Shown in pieces: positions 26,605 through 35,647 of a DNA stretch of 64,000 nt. Below the pieces are notes generated by a model, which saw only the letters and a list, made by a program, of their open reading frames with translations, did no database searches and was not told the DNA's origin. A program made the translations under genes and the position numbers. Each line of letters starts with the position of its first letter. Within the stretch, counting starts at the first letter, position 1. The DNA is from Collinsella provencensis. Lineage in GTDB: Bacteria > Actinomycetota > Coriobacteriia > Coriobacteriales > Coriobacteriaceae. The DNA is taken from NCBI RefSeq assembly GCF_900199705.1, contig NZ_LT904908.1, forward strand, positions 193,694 to 257,693. Direction: 5' to 3'.

Positions 26605-26610
26605 ATTATA
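26605..26610 (-). promoter_or_regulatory. -10 box of the L,D-transpeptidase gene
   Basis: A perfect TATAAT on the minus strand between the serine deaminase stop and the transpeptidase start. No good -35 box was found at 16-19 bases. Confidence 0.5.
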
Positions 26611-26633
26611 GCGCGTCGTGCGTTTTAGGGCTC

Positions 26634-28238
26634 CTAGGAGCACATTCCGCAACGGGCACACGCGGAAAGCGCGCTCGGGGAAGTGGCGATACCACCCTGA
26701 GCGGTTTCGCGCAGCGAGGCGGGAAGCGCATGGCCCACATCAAGCATGACGCGCGCCATTTCGTCAAAGGACACGAGGCTCTTGATGCCCGAGAGCGCGA
26801 GCTGTGCAGATGAGAAGGCGGCAGCGACGCCGATGGCGTTTCGATTTTGACAGGGGACTTCGACAAGGCCGCCTACGGGATCGCATACAAGGCCCAAAAG
26901 GTTGCCAAGGGTAATGGATGCGGCATGGAGTGCCTGTTCAGGCGTACCGCCGAGCATCTGTACGAGGGCCGCGGCAGCCATGGCGGCAGCAGAGCCGACC
27001 TCTGCTTGGCATCCACCCTCGGCACCCGCTACACAGGCGGTCGTGGAGAGCACGAGACCCACAGCGGATGCGGCGTACAACGCGCTGGCAACTTGCTCGT
27101 CCATAAGTCCGAGAGCGTCTGCAACGGCGAGGACGCAACCGGGCACCACACCTGCGGAGCCTGCGGTAGGTGCAGCCACGATGACGCCCATGGTCGCGGA
27201 ACGTTCGAGGACGGCCATGGCGCGGGCCACGGCATCGGACTGAACGGCGCCCATGAGCATGGGGGAGAGGCGATCGATGGCATCGTTGACGGTCTTCGCC
27301 TCGCCGTTGAGGAAGCCGCCGAGTGAGCGCTGGGGCGTACGTATCGTGGCGGTAGTTTCGCTCCGCATGACTTCGATCACACGCTTCATCTGTATGGCGG
27401 TACGTTCGACTCCGACCATGCGCTCTTCCCGCAGGCGCATAACGCCACCGATGGTGAGTCCGTAGGAGTCACAGGCATCAAGCAGCTGAGCGCCGTCATC
27501 GAAGAGCTCAGGAACGGAGATGCCCGGCGCCAACGACGAAGCGGAACCGGGAAGTTCGATGAATGTTGCGTAATTCACCATGTCGAGTGACTGGATGGCG
27601 GGCAGCAGTCTGTCACTCGGGGTACTGTCCGTCTCAAACACGGAATATGCCTGCCCACCCGCTTCGGTGCGATAGGTGCGGCAAAACGCGATGTTCATCT
27701 TGTCGTACGCAAGTGCGGCGGTGAGGGATGCGAGCGCACCCGGCACGTCTTGATGGGCAACGAATAGGGTAGCGTAGAGTCCCGAGATTTCCACATGGAC
27801 GCCGTTGATGGCGCTGATGCGCATGCGTCCACCGCCCAAGCTCTCGCCGCGGACTTCCGCAGTGGCCCCCTCGGTGTTTTCCAGGTGGATGTCAACGGTG
27901 TTGGGATGGATGAGCGGGTCGTCTCCGCCGATTTCGTAGGTGTACGTCACGCCGCGCTCCTGCGCAAGGGCAAAGGCGTCGCGAATGCGCTCATCATCGG
28001 TGTCGAGACCCAAAACGCCGCCCAAAAGCGCTCGATCGGTGCCGTGTCCGCGGTAGGTATGCGCAAAGCTGTTCCACAGGGTAAAGGTCACGTGTTTGAT
28101 ATCGCCTTCGAGCAGGGATGCCGCCACCTGCGCGCAACGCAGGGCACCTGCGGTATGCGAGGACGAAGGACCGACCATGACAGGTCCGAGAATCTCGAAA
28201 GCCGAGGTTGTGGCAAACGATTGCGGTTTTCCTGCCAT
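26634..28238 (-). CDS. L-serine ammonia-lyase, Fe-S type, single polypeptide
   Basis: A 534-residue enzyme converting L-serine to pyruvate and ammonia. The N-terminal beta part has GPVMVGPSSSHTAGA and an ACT-like region (ISGLYATLFVAHQDVPGAL). The C-terminal alpha part has the substrate loop PTAGSAGVVPGCV and the cysteines expected to hold the 4Fe-4S cluster (CVAGAEGGCQAEVG and VCDPVGGLVEVPCQNRNA). Alpha and beta are separate genes (sdaAA/sdaAB) in Bacillus but fused here, as in Escherichia coli, although the linker differs. AAGGAG precedes the ATG by six bases. It lies downstream of gltX on the same strand. The oxygen-sensitive cluster fits an anaerobe. Confidence 0.9.
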   Translation of the reverse strand: MAGKPQSFATTSAFEILGPVMVGPSSSHTAGALRCAQVAASLLEGDIKHVTFTLWNSFAHTYRGHGTDRALLGGVLGLDTDDERIRDAFALAQERGVTYTYEIGGDDPLIHPNTVDIHLENTEGATAEVRGESLGGGRMRISAINGVHVEISGLYATLFVAHQDVPGALASLTAALAYDKMNIAFCRTYRTEAGGQAYSVFETDSTPSDRLLPAIQSLDMVNYATFIELPGSASSLAPGISVPELFDDGAQLLDACDSYGLTIGGVMRLREERMVGVERTAIQMKRVIEVMRSETTATIRTPQRSLGGFLNGEAKTVNDAIDRLSPMLMGAVQSDAVARAMAVLERSATMGVIVAAPTAGSAGVVPGCVLAVADALGLMDEQVASALYAASAVGLVLSTTACVAGAEGGCQAEVGSAAAMAAAALVQMLGGTPEQALHAASITLGNLLGLVCDPVGGLVEVPCQNRNAIGVAAAFSSAQLALSGIKSLVSFDEMARVMLDVGHALPASLRETAQGGIATSPSALSACARCGMCS

Positions 28239-28257
28239 GGCGTACTCCTTGTTTTAT

Positions 28258-28315
28258 GCGTGGCATGACGTATCTCGCATCGTATCACGACGCGCGGACA
28301 CGTTAGATGCCACGC
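28258..28315 (-). other. Inverted repeat in the serine deaminase leader
   Basis: GCGTGGCAT (28258-28266) and ATGCCACGC (28307-28315) are perfect complements 40 bases apart, between gltX and the serine deaminase. The distal arm ends 19 bases before the start codon. It could end the gltX transcript or form a leader hairpin. Confidence 0.4.
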
Positions 28316-28348
28316 GGTTATTGGACGACAGGAGCTGGTGCTACCTGC

Positions 28349-29830
28349 TTACAGGGCCATCGGACGAGCGCGGTCGAGGCGGGCAAGGCAGTCGTCGCGA
28401 CCGATGAGCTCCATGGTGGCGCCAAGCGGAGGGGAGACCATGTTGCCGCACTCGGCAACGCGAACCGCACCAAAGACCAAACGTTTCTTCATATCGAGTT
28501 GCTCGGGCAGGACCTCAAGCGCCTCGTCGATTGCCTCAGCGGTCCAACCGTCGGCGGGAATCGCTTCGAGTGCCGCACGGGCAGCATCAAGAACGGCGCC
28601 CAAGCCCTCTTTGGCAAGGCCCTTCGCGACGGACTTCTCGTCGTACTCGAGCGTCTCCGCCGTGGCAAATACGGGTGCTGCGACGGTGGCTGCGTCGGCG
28701 GGCATCTTGGTGCGCGGGCGCACAATCTCGGCAAGGGCGTCGAGCCAGGCATCCTCAGCCGTAAAGTCCTCAGCGATGATGCCTGCCTCGCGTAGCTGCG
28801 GAAGCATAATCTCGTGCGCAAACGAGGCGTTGTCCATGGCATTGATGTATTCGGCGTTCATCCAGTCGAGCTTCTTGGGGTCGAAGGTCGCCGGGTTCTT
28901 GGAGATGCGCTCAAGGCTGAACTGGCTTGCCAGCACGTCGCGCGGGATCACTGTGGTCTCGCCGTCGAGCGACCAGCCCAGCAGTGCGAGGTAATTCACG
29001 AAAGCGTCGGAGAGGTAGCCCGCGTCGCGGTACTCCTCAACGGAGGTGGCGCCATGACGCTTGGAGAGCTTCTTGCCGTCGGAGCCGAGGATCATGGAAA
29101 TGTGTGCGAACGTAGGGACGGGTGCGCCCAGGGCCTCGTACACCATGACCTGGCGCGGGGTGTTGGACAGGTGGTCGTCGCCGCGGATGACGTGGGTGAT
29201 GCCCATGAGGGCGTCGTCGACCACGGTAGCGAAGTTGTAGGTGGGCGTGCTGTCGGAGCGGAAGATCACGAAGTCGTCCAGTTCTTTGGCATCGAAGACG
29301 ACGTCGCCATGGACGGCGTCATGGATGACCACGTCGCCGCGGTCGAGCGGAACCTTGATGCGCAGGGTGTAGGGCTCGCCGGCATCCATGCGGCGTTTTG
29401 CCTCCGCAGGGTCGAGGTCACGGCAGCGACGCTGATAGCCCTGGAAGGGGTCCTTGCGGGCCTGTGCTGCCTCACGGTCGGCTGCGAGCTGCTCAGGCGT
29501 GCAGAAGCACGGATAGGCGCGACCCTCGGCGAGCAGGCGCTCGGCCGCCTCACGATACAGGTCGAGGCGCTCGGTCTGAGAGTAGGGGCCAAAGTCGCCG
29601 CCGACCTCGGGGCCCTCGTCCCAATCGAGACCCAGCCAGCGCATGGCGCGCAGGATGATCTGGGTGTTCTCGTCGGTGGAACGGGTGGGGTCGGTGTCGT
29701 CGATACGCAGGATGAAGGTGCCGCCATTGGCACGGGCGAAGGCCCAGTTGTAAATCGCGGTTCGTGCGCCGCCGATGTGCAGCTTACCGGTGGGCGAGGG
29801 TGCAAAACGAACGCGGACATTCGAGCTCAT
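28349..29830 (-). CDS. gltX: Glutamyl-tRNA synthetase
   Basis: A 493-residue class I synthetase that charges tRNA-Glu with glutamate. The HIGH motif appears as PSPTGKLHIGGARTA, the KMSKS motif as DGKKLSKRHGA, and the catalytic-domain DDTDPTRS is present. Length is normal. AAGGAG lies five bases before the ATG. It is divergent from metK across 174 bases, with a perfect TATAAT at 29885-29880. Two tRNA-Glu substrates are encoded at 14.9 kb. Confidence 0.95.
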   Translation of the reverse strand: MSSNVRVRFAPSPTGKLHIGGARTAIYNWAFARANGGTFILRIDDTDPTRSTDENTQIILRAMRWLGLDWDEGPEVGGDFGPYSQTERLDLYREAAERLLAEGRAYPCFCTPEQLAADREAAQARKDPFQGYQRRCRDLDPAEAKRRMDAGEPYTLRIKVPLDRGDVVIHDAVHGDVVFDAKELDDFVIFRSDSTPTYNFATVVDDALMGITHVIRGDDHLSNTPRQVMVYEALGAPVPTFAHISMILGSDGKKLSKRHGATSVEEYRDAGYLSDAFVNYLALLGWSLDGETTVIPRDVLASQFSLERISKNPATFDPKKLDWMNAEYINAMDNASFAHEIMLPQLREAGIIAEDFTAEDAWLDALAEIVRPRTKMPADAATVAAPVFATAETLEYDEKSVAKGLAKEGLGAVLDAARAALEAIPADGWTAEAIDEALEVLPEQLDMKKRLVFGAVRVAECGNMVSPPLGATMELIGRDDCLARLDRARPMAL

Positions 29831-29879
29831 GGATGCTCCTTTTGGTCGCTTGGATAGGTGGTCGGGTCAATCGCTCAAC

Positions 29880-29885
29880 ATTATA
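29880..29885 (-). promoter_or_regulatory. -10 box of gltX
   Basis: A perfect TATAAT on the minus strand, 50 bases upstream of gltX. No convincing -35 was found. A 7-bp inverted repeat (CGTGGGC 29899-29905, GCCCACG 29925-29931) lies between this box and the metK -10 and could be an operator for either gene. Confidence 0.5.
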
Positions 29886-29934
29886 GGATATCCGTGTTCG
29901 TGGGCGCTTCGCGTTTTACGTCCTGCCCACGCGC

Positions 29935-30004
29935 TACAATCTCTTACGCAACAGCCCGGCGGAATGGTAACGGTCGCCGGGCGTCTATATGAAAGGGGCA
30001 TTTC
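29935..30004 (+). promoter_or_regulatory. metK -10 box and structured leader
   Basis: TACAAT (29935-29940) is the likely -10. The leader contains an 8-bp GC hairpin (GCCCGGCG 29954-29961 with CGCCGGGC 29975-29982). A second self-complementary segment, ATGAAA (29989-29994) with TTTCAT (30001-30006), would place the ribosome site GGGG in its loop and close over the first two bases of the metK start codon. This resembles translation-controlling leaders of metK genes, but no named SAM riboswitch class can be assigned by eye. Confidence 0.4.
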
Positions 30005-31312
30005 ATGCCAAATGATCTTCGTTCCACCATGGAACCGGCTCGCGCCACCGATTTCGGCGCAGATTCCTTCGTGTTCACCTCCGAGTCGGTTACCGAAGGC
30101 CATCCCGATAAGATGGCAGATCAAATCTCCGACGCCATTCTCGACGCTATCCTCGCTCAGGAGGCCAAGCTTGAGGCCGCGGGTTACATCGCTCCGAGCG
30201 GAACGCCTGCCAAGCTCGAAAACGTGCGCTGCGCCTGCGAGACCTTCGTGACGACGGGTACCGTCATCGTGGCGGGCGAAATTCGCACCGAGTCCTATAT
30301 CGACGTGCAGAGCATCGCGCGCGAGGTCGTGCGTCGTATCGGGTATGACCGCGCCAAGTTCGGTTTTGACTGCGATACCTGCGGTGTACTCAATCTCATC
30401 CATGAGCAAAGCCCTGATATCGCGCAGGGTGTCGACGAGTCCTACGATGCGCAGGCCGGTCGCACGACCGACCCGCTCGACCTCATCGGCGCGGGCGATC
30501 AGGGCATGATGTTCGGCTATGCATCCAACGAGACGCCTACACTCATGCCCATGCCGCATTATCTCGCCAGTCGCCTGGCCGAGCGCCTGGCCGCCGTGCG
30601 TCACGACGGAACGCTCGACTACCTGCGTCCCGACGGCAAGACCCAGGTCACCGTGCGCTACGAGGGCGGACGTCCCGTGGCCGTGGAGACGATCGTGATC
30701 TCCACGCAGCACGCGCCCGAGATCGAGGACATGTCCATCATCGAGGCCGACATGCGCCAGCACGTGATCGCGCCCGTTATGGAGGCCGCGGGCATCGCTT
30801 GGGACAACGCCGAACTCTATGTGAACCCCACGGGTCGTTTCGTGGTGGGCGGTCCCATGGGCGACACGGGCCTTACGGGCCGCAAGATCATCGTCGACAC
30901 CTACGGCGGCATGGGCCGTCACGGCGGCGGTGCCTTTTCGGGCAAGGACTGCACCAAGGTCGACCGTTCCGCTGCGTATGCCGCACGCTGGGTGGCCAAG
31001 AACGTGGTTGCGGCGGGCCTTGCCGAACGCTGCGAGATCGAGCTTGCCTATGCCATTGGCGTGAGCTATCCGCTTTCCATCATGGTCGACACTTTCGGCA
31101 CCGCTCAGGTGAGCGAGGATGCGATTACCGAGGCGGTTAAAAAGGTATTTGACTTGCGTCCGGGCGCTATCATCCGCGACCTTGACCTGCGTCGTCCCAT
31201 CTACGAGAAGACGGCCGCGTATGGTCACTTTGGCCGTGAGGATGCCGACTTTACCTGGGAGCGCACCGACCGCGTAGAGGAGCTCCGCGCTGCCTGCGGC
31301 CTGACCGCATAG
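30005..31312 (+). CDS. metK: S-adenosylmethionine synthase
   Basis: A 435-residue cytoplasmic enzyme making S-adenosylmethionine from ATP and methionine. Signatures are visible: [18 protein letters not shown] at the N-terminus, [12 protein letters not shown], and the phosphate loop [16 protein letters not shown]. It is somewhat longer than typical (about 390-400); an insertion of 15-20 residues follows the first motif ([14 protein letters not shown]). AAAGGGG lies six bases before the ATG inside a possible hairpin. It is divergent from gltX and 41 bases upstream of priA. Confidence 0.95.
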   Translation: MPNDLRSTMEPARATDFGADSFVFTSESVTEGHPDKMADQISDAILDAILAQEAKLEAAGYIAPSGTPAKLENVRCACETFVTTGTVIVAGEIRTESYIDVQSIAREVVRRIGYDRAKFGFDCDTCGVLNLIHEQSPDIAQGVDESYDAQAGRTTDPLDLIGAGDQGMMFGYASNETPTLMPMPHYLASRLAERLAAVRHDGTLDYLRPDGKTQVTVRYEGGRPVAVETIVISTQHAPEIEDMSIIEADMRQHVIAPVMEAAGIAWDNAELYVNPTGRFVVGGPMGDTGLTGRKIIVDTYGGMGRHGGGAFSGKDCTKVDRSAAYAARWVAKNVVAAGLAERCEIELAYAIGVSYPLSIMVDTFGTAQVSEDAITEAVKKVFDLRPGAIIRDLDLRRPIYEKTAAYGHFGREDADFTWERTDRVEELRAACGLTA

Positions 31313-31353
31313 GCATCGCGTAAACACCGCGAAGCAGCAAAAGGGATGTGCGC

Positions 31354-33888
31354 ATGGCGCGTCAGGATTCGCTTTTTTCACAAGGGATGCAAACGGAATC
31401 GAGGGTGCCCGCTGGTGCGGGTGCCCCCGTTTCCTATGCGCATGCTGACGCAGTTGAGGCTGATTCCCGTTTGGGCGATGTTGCAGACGCGCCTGTTTCC
31501 TACGCCGCTGTGGTGCTCGACATTCCCGCACGTACGCTGTCCGAGCCGTTTGCCTATGCCGTGCCACTGGAACTGTGCGAGTCCTGCTGTGTGGGCGCAA
31601 CGGTGCTCGTTCCTTTTGGGCATCGCGTTGAAGCGGGCTATGTTATCGCCCGAGCTCATGAACTCTCGGGTCTTCCGGGGACGGAGGGTCTTTCAGCGAG
31701 TCGTGTAAAGGCCGTACAGCAAGTCCTGGCTGATGCCGCGTTTTCAACGGTGTCCGTTGAGGTCGCGTTTTGGATGAGCCGTGAGTACGTGGCACCAGTT
31801 TCCGAGTGCTTGCGTTTGTTCTTGCCTCCCGGCGGCGGTTCTCGTGTGATTCGTCATGAGGACGGAACGTATTCCGTTGAGCAACCTACTGTCACAGCTT
31901 CAACGGCACGCTGGGTCTCGCTCACAGACGAGGGGCGCACTTATGAACCAGCTGGTAATGCCCATCGTCAGCGTCAGCTTATGGATGCCTTGTCGTGCGG
32001 TCCGGTTACCACGCGCGAGCTCAATATGCTCAATGGAGATATGTCCGCTGCGGTTCGTGCGCTCGAAAAGAAGGGCGTTGTGTCCGTTGAGGAGCGTCGT
32101 GCATGGCGTACCTGCGATGTGGCGACCACGCTTTCATCAGCATGTGGAACTGCTCCGGCGCATCTGACGGAGGGACAGCGCAATGCGCTCGATGCCATCG
32201 AACAGGCATCTGAACGCGGAGTCGGCGACGTCGTCGTGGTCGATGGCGTGACCGGCTCGGGTAAGACCGAGGTGTACCTCGCGTCGATTGAACGCGTGCT
32301 TGCTCAAGGCAAGTCGGCCTGCGTGCTGGTACCCGAGATTTCCCTGACTGCGCAGACGGTCGGGCGTTTTCGTTCTCGCTTCGGCGATGCGGTTGCGGTA
32401 TTCCACTCGCGTCTTTCGGCAGGCGAGCGCTTGGATCAATGGGATATGGTGCGTTCCGGAGCCGCCCGCGTGGTGGTGGGTGCGCGCTCGGCGTTGTTCT
32501 GTCCGTTTGGCAGCCTGGGACTCATCGTAATCGATGAGGAACATGAGCAAAGCTACAAGCAGGGGAGCAGTCCGCGTTATCACGCGCGCGAAGTCGCCGC
32601 CGAGATGGCGCGCCGCTATGGATGTCCGTTGGTGCTTGGTTCCGCTACTCCTTCCGCTGAGGCGCTTGCCCGCAGCGCCGCGGGCACGTTTCGCGGCCAA
32701 GCCTGGACGCGCGTGGAAATGCCCGAGCGTCCTCAAGGTGCCACGTTGCCGCATGTCACCGTCGCTGATTTGCGTCACGAATTTGTGTCCGGACAACGCG
32801 GTATCTTTTCAAAGCCATTATTCGATGCGCTCATGGGCGTAGTCCAGCGTCGCGAGAAGGCTGTGCTGTTGCACAACCGTCGCGGGTTTGCCAACTTTCT
32901 CATGTGCCGTGAATGTGGTTGCGTACCAACGTGCAAGCATTGTTCCACAGCACTTACGTACCACGAACGCACCCATGAACTCGTGTGTCACACGTGCGGT
33001 TCTCGGTATCGCGTACGTGCCTATCCAGCTTTGGGCAGTGCTTGCCCGCGGTGCGGAAGCCGCTACCTTGCCAAGATGGGTCTAGGCACGCAGCAGGTCG
33101 AGGATGCGCTTCGTGAGATTTTGCCGCCCGATGTCGCAGTGATTCGCATGGATGCGGATACCACGGGCAAGAAGGGCGCGCATCAGCGCCTGCTCGAGGA
33201 GTTCGATGCGGCGGAGTGCGCGGTGTTGTTGGGCACGCAGATGATTGCCAAGGGTCTCGATTTTCCCGAGGTTACGCTGGTGGGTGTGGTCAATGCGGAC
33301 TATGCGCTCAAGATGCCCGACTTCCGTGCGGGCGAGCGTGCGTTTGACCTGTTGGAGCAGGTTGCGGGCCGTGCGGGACGTGGCGACAAGCCCGGTGAGG
33401 TCATTATCCAAACATATCTGCCCGATGATCCGGTGATCCGCGCTGTTGCCCAGCATAATCGGTCGATTTTTACCGAGCACGATCAGGCGCAGCGCCTCGA
33501 TGCACTGTATCCGCCGTTTGTGCGCTTGGTCAACGTGCTGGTTTGGGGATATGACGAACGTGCGACGCGCACTTATATCGAGCGATTTGCCCATGAGTTG
33601 CGTGCGCTGCTGGGTGTACCGGAGTTTGATTTGCATGCCGACGACACGGAGGCCGCGCAGACAATCGATAATCGTACGGCATGTGTCGCGGAGCTTGACG
33701 TCGTGCAGGTCATGGGCCCCATGAGCTGCGTTATCGAGCGCGCCAAGGATCGGTATCGCTTCCATGTCACCATAAAGGCGTCTTACGATTATCCCATCTC
33801 ACCTGCAATCTCCGCCGCGCTCGACCATGTGGGAACACAGCGTGGAGTGAGCGTTTCGGTCGATGTCGATGCGTACGATATGATGTGA
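31354..33888 (+). CDS. priA: Primosomal replication-restart helicase PriA
   Basis: An 844-residue 3'-5' DNA helicase that reloads the replisome at collapsed forks. An N-terminal DNA-binding domain (about residues 45-260; DIPARTLSEPFAYAVP) precedes the helicase core, with Walker A GVTGSGKTEVYL and Walker B IVIDEEHE. A zinc-binding insertion has cysteines in CRECGCVPTCKHC, CHTCG and CPRCG, followed by the helicase motifs KGLDFPEVTLVG and QVAGRAGRG. ATG at 31354 lies seven bases after AAGGGA; GTG at 31348 is too close. The initial 45 or so residues are extra compared with many PriA proteins. It follows metK by 41 bases. Confidence 0.9.
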   Translation: MARQDSLFSQGMQTESRVPAGAGAPVSYAHADAVEADSRLGDVADAPVSYAAVVLDIPARTLSEPFAYAVPLELCESCCVGATVLVPFGHRVEAGYVIARAHELSGLPGTEGLSASRVKAVQQVLADAAFSTVSVEVAFWMSREYVAPVSECLRLFLPPGGGSRVIRHEDGTYSVEQPTVTASTARWVSLTDEGRTYEPAGNAHRQRQLMDALSCGPVTTRELNMLNGDMSAAVRALEKKGVVSVEERRAWRTCDVATTLSSACGTAPAHLTEGQRNALDAIEQASERGVGDVVVVDGVTGSGKTEVYLASIERVLAQGKSACVLVPEISLTAQTVGRFRSRFGDAVAVFHSRLSAGERLDQWDMVRSGAARVVVGARSALFCPFGSLGLIVIDEEHEQSYKQGSSPRYHAREVAAEMARRYGCPLVLGSATPSAEALARSAAGTFRGQAWTRVEMPERPQGATLPHVTVADLRHEFVSGQRGIFSKPLFDALMGVVQRREKAVLLHNRRGFANFLMCRECGCVPTCKHCSTALTYHERTHELVCHTCGSRYRVRAYPALGSACPRCGSRYLAKMGLGTQQVEDALREILPPDVAVIRMDADTTGKKGAHQRLLEEFDAAECAVLLGTQMIAKGLDFPEVTLVGVVNADYALKMPDFRAGERAFDLLEQVAGRAGRGDKPGEVIIQTYLPDDPVIRAVAQHNRSIFTEHDQAQRLDALYPPFVRLVNVLVWGYDERATRTYIERFAHELRALLGVPEFDLHADDTEAAQTIDNRTACVAELDVVQVMGPMSCVIERAKDRYRFHVTIKASYDYPISPAISAALDHVGTQRGVSVSVDVDAYDMM

Positions 33889-34093
33889 GATGCGCGGCGC
33901 GCTTTCGGTCGTTGCCGTCGGTTTGTAGAATCTGCTTTTTCTCATCTCACTGTGAAACAGCGATTGCCCTCCTTCTCGTATAGTTTCTTTGGCCGCGATG
34001 TCCAGAAATCAAAATGGCGGAAATCCCATGCGCTACCTCGGGTAGGATAGAGCACGTGAAAAGCTCTTGAATACTTCCAATGGAGGGAAACGT

Positions 34094-34630
34094 ATGGAAA
34101 TCAACGGTATCGTTTTGTCGCCCGATCCGCGTCTGCGTCAGGAGTGCACACAGATCGAGGAGATCACACCCGAGATCGAGGAACTGGTCGCACGCATGAA
34201 GGTGCAGATGTTCGAGAACGGCGGCTGCGGTCTGGCTGCTCCGCAGGTGGGCGAGCTGCTGTCCCTGTGCATCGTGGATACCGATTACACCTCGGCGGAC
34301 GATTACGACCCCTATGTTCTGATCAATCCGGTTATCGTGGAGCAGTCTGACACCTTGGCTCCCTTCAATGAGGGATGCCTTTCGATTCCGGGTATCACTT
34401 GTGAGATTTCACGCCCCGATCATGTGGTCGTCGAGGCGTATGACCTTGAGGGCGACCTGATGCGTTACGAGGCGGCGGGCGATTTGTTCTGCGTATGCCT
34501 CCAGCACGAAATCGACCATCTGCATGGTAGGACCATGTTCGAGCGCCTGTTGCCCAAGCAGCGGATTTCTGCGCTGAAGCAGTATCAAGAGGCACTTGAC
34601 CGCGGTGCCAGGCCGGGCGAAACGGAGTAA
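34094..34630 (+). CDS. def: Peptide deformylase
   Basis: A 178-residue metalloenzyme removing the formyl group from nascent proteins. All three family motifs are present: GCGLAAPQVGE, EGCLSIPG with the metal-binding Cys, and QHEIDHLHG with two metal-binding His and the catalytic Glu. TGGAGGG lies six bases before the ATG. It is followed by fmt after two bases, the common def-fmt pair. The 205 bases upstream contain no gene; TAGGAT near 34045 is a weak -10 candidate. Confidence 0.95.
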   Translation: MEINGIVLSPDPRLRQECTQIEEITPEIEELVARMKVQMFENGGCGLAAPQVGELLSLCIVDTDYTSADDYDPYVLINPVIVEQSDTLAPFNEGCLSIPGITCEISRPDHVVVEAYDLEGDLMRYEAAGDLFCVCLQHEIDHLHGRTMFERLLPKQRISALKQYQEALDRGARPGETE

Positions 34631-34632
34631 CC

Positions 34633-35559
34633 ATGCGCGTTGTCTTTATGGGTACCCCGCGGTTCGCGGTGCCGTCGTTGAGGAAATTGGCCGCATCGTA
34701 CGAGGTGGCACTTGTAGTTACGCGCTCGGATGCGGTGCGTTCGCGTGGCAAGAAGCTCGAGCCATCACCGGTGAAGGAAGCGGCGCTTGAGCTTGGCTTG
34801 CCCGTTCTTGAGGCGAATCGCATGACACCCGAGGTCCTTGACGAGCTTCGCGCGGTCGATGCGCAGGTCTTTTGCGTTGCCGCATACGGTTGCATTCTAC
34901 CCGACGAGGTTCTGACCATGGCACCGCTGGGCTGCGTCAACGTTCATGCGTCGTTGCTGCCGCGTTGGCGTGGTGCGGCGCCCATCCAACGTTGCATTCT
35001 TGAGGGCGATGCCAAGACGGGCGTTTCGATTATGCGCATTGGGCAGGGCGTCGACACCGGTGCCTATTGCGCGCAGGGAAGCTGCACGGTTCCCGGCAAA
35101 ACCGCTGATGAGCTTACCGACGAGCTTGCGGAAATCGGCGGAAATCTGCTGGTCAATGTGTTGCCAACACTTGCTGATGGCACCGCGGTATGGACCGAGC
35201 AAGATGAGTCTCAGGTGACGCATGCGGCAAAGATCGCCAAGTCCGAGCTTCGTTTGGATTCTGCTGCCACTGCTCAGGACAACGTTCGACGCGTTTTGGC
35301 GTCTTCTGATGCCGCACCTGCGCGTTGCGTACTTGGCGGCAAGCCTGCGCGCGTGATGCACGCGGTTTGCGCACAGGATGGGGTACCGCATGTCGAGGCG
35401 GGTGCTTTTGCCATCATGCAGAAGTGTTTATACCTGGGCTGTTCGGACGGTTGTTTTGAGGTAACGAGCATCAAACCCGATGGCAAGCGTGCCATGGACT
35501 CCAGTGCGTGGGCTGCGGGGCAACATGAGAACAAAGGCACATGGGAGCTGTTGGCGTAA
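34633..35559 (+). CDS. fmt: Methionyl-tRNA formyltransferase
   Basis: A 308-residue enzyme formylating initiator Met-tRNA. The catalytic domain shows VVFMGTPRFAVPSL, the folate-site region AAYGCILPDEVL and the signature HASLLPRWRGAAPIQR; the C-terminal tRNA-binding domain follows from about residue 205. It starts two bases after the def stop, so the two are cotranscribed and act at opposite ends of the same cycle. Confidence 0.95.
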   Translation: MRVVFMGTPRFAVPSLRKLAASYEVALVVTRSDAVRSRGKKLEPSPVKEAALELGLPVLEANRMTPEVLDELRAVDAQVFCVAAYGCILPDEVLTMAPLGCVNVHASLLPRWRGAAPIQRCILEGDAKTGVSIMRIGQGVDTGAYCAQGSCTVPGKTADELTDELAEIGGNLLVNVLPTLADGTAVWTEQDESQVTHAAKIAKSELRLDSAATAQDNVRRVLASSDAAPARCVLGGKPARVMHAVCAQDGVPHVEAGAFAIMQKCLYLGCSDGCFEVTSIKPDGKRAMDSSAWAAGQHENKGTWELLA

Positions 35560-35576
35560 GCACATCGTAAAAATCG

Positions 35577-35617
35577 CTGGTCTGCGCGGCATGTTATGCC
35601 ATGTGCAGACCAGTTTT
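35577..35617 (+). terminator. Terminator between fmt and rsmB
   Basis: CTGGTCTGC (35577-35585) pairs with GCAGACCAG (35605-35613), with further GGCAT/ATGCC pairing inside, followed by TTTTGC. rsmB starts 31 bases later, so readthrough or a promoter inside this region is expected. Confidence 0.75.
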
Positions 35618-35647
35618 GCATTTCAGAGTTTGAGGGGGTGAACGGAC

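Noticed and set aside
29831-29880. Possible T-box leader before gltX
   Set aside because: Only about 50 bases from -10 to start, too short, and no T-box core sequence.
29867-31600. 577-codon open frame on the minus strand
   Set aside because: Antisense to metK and the divergent promoter region; no motifs.
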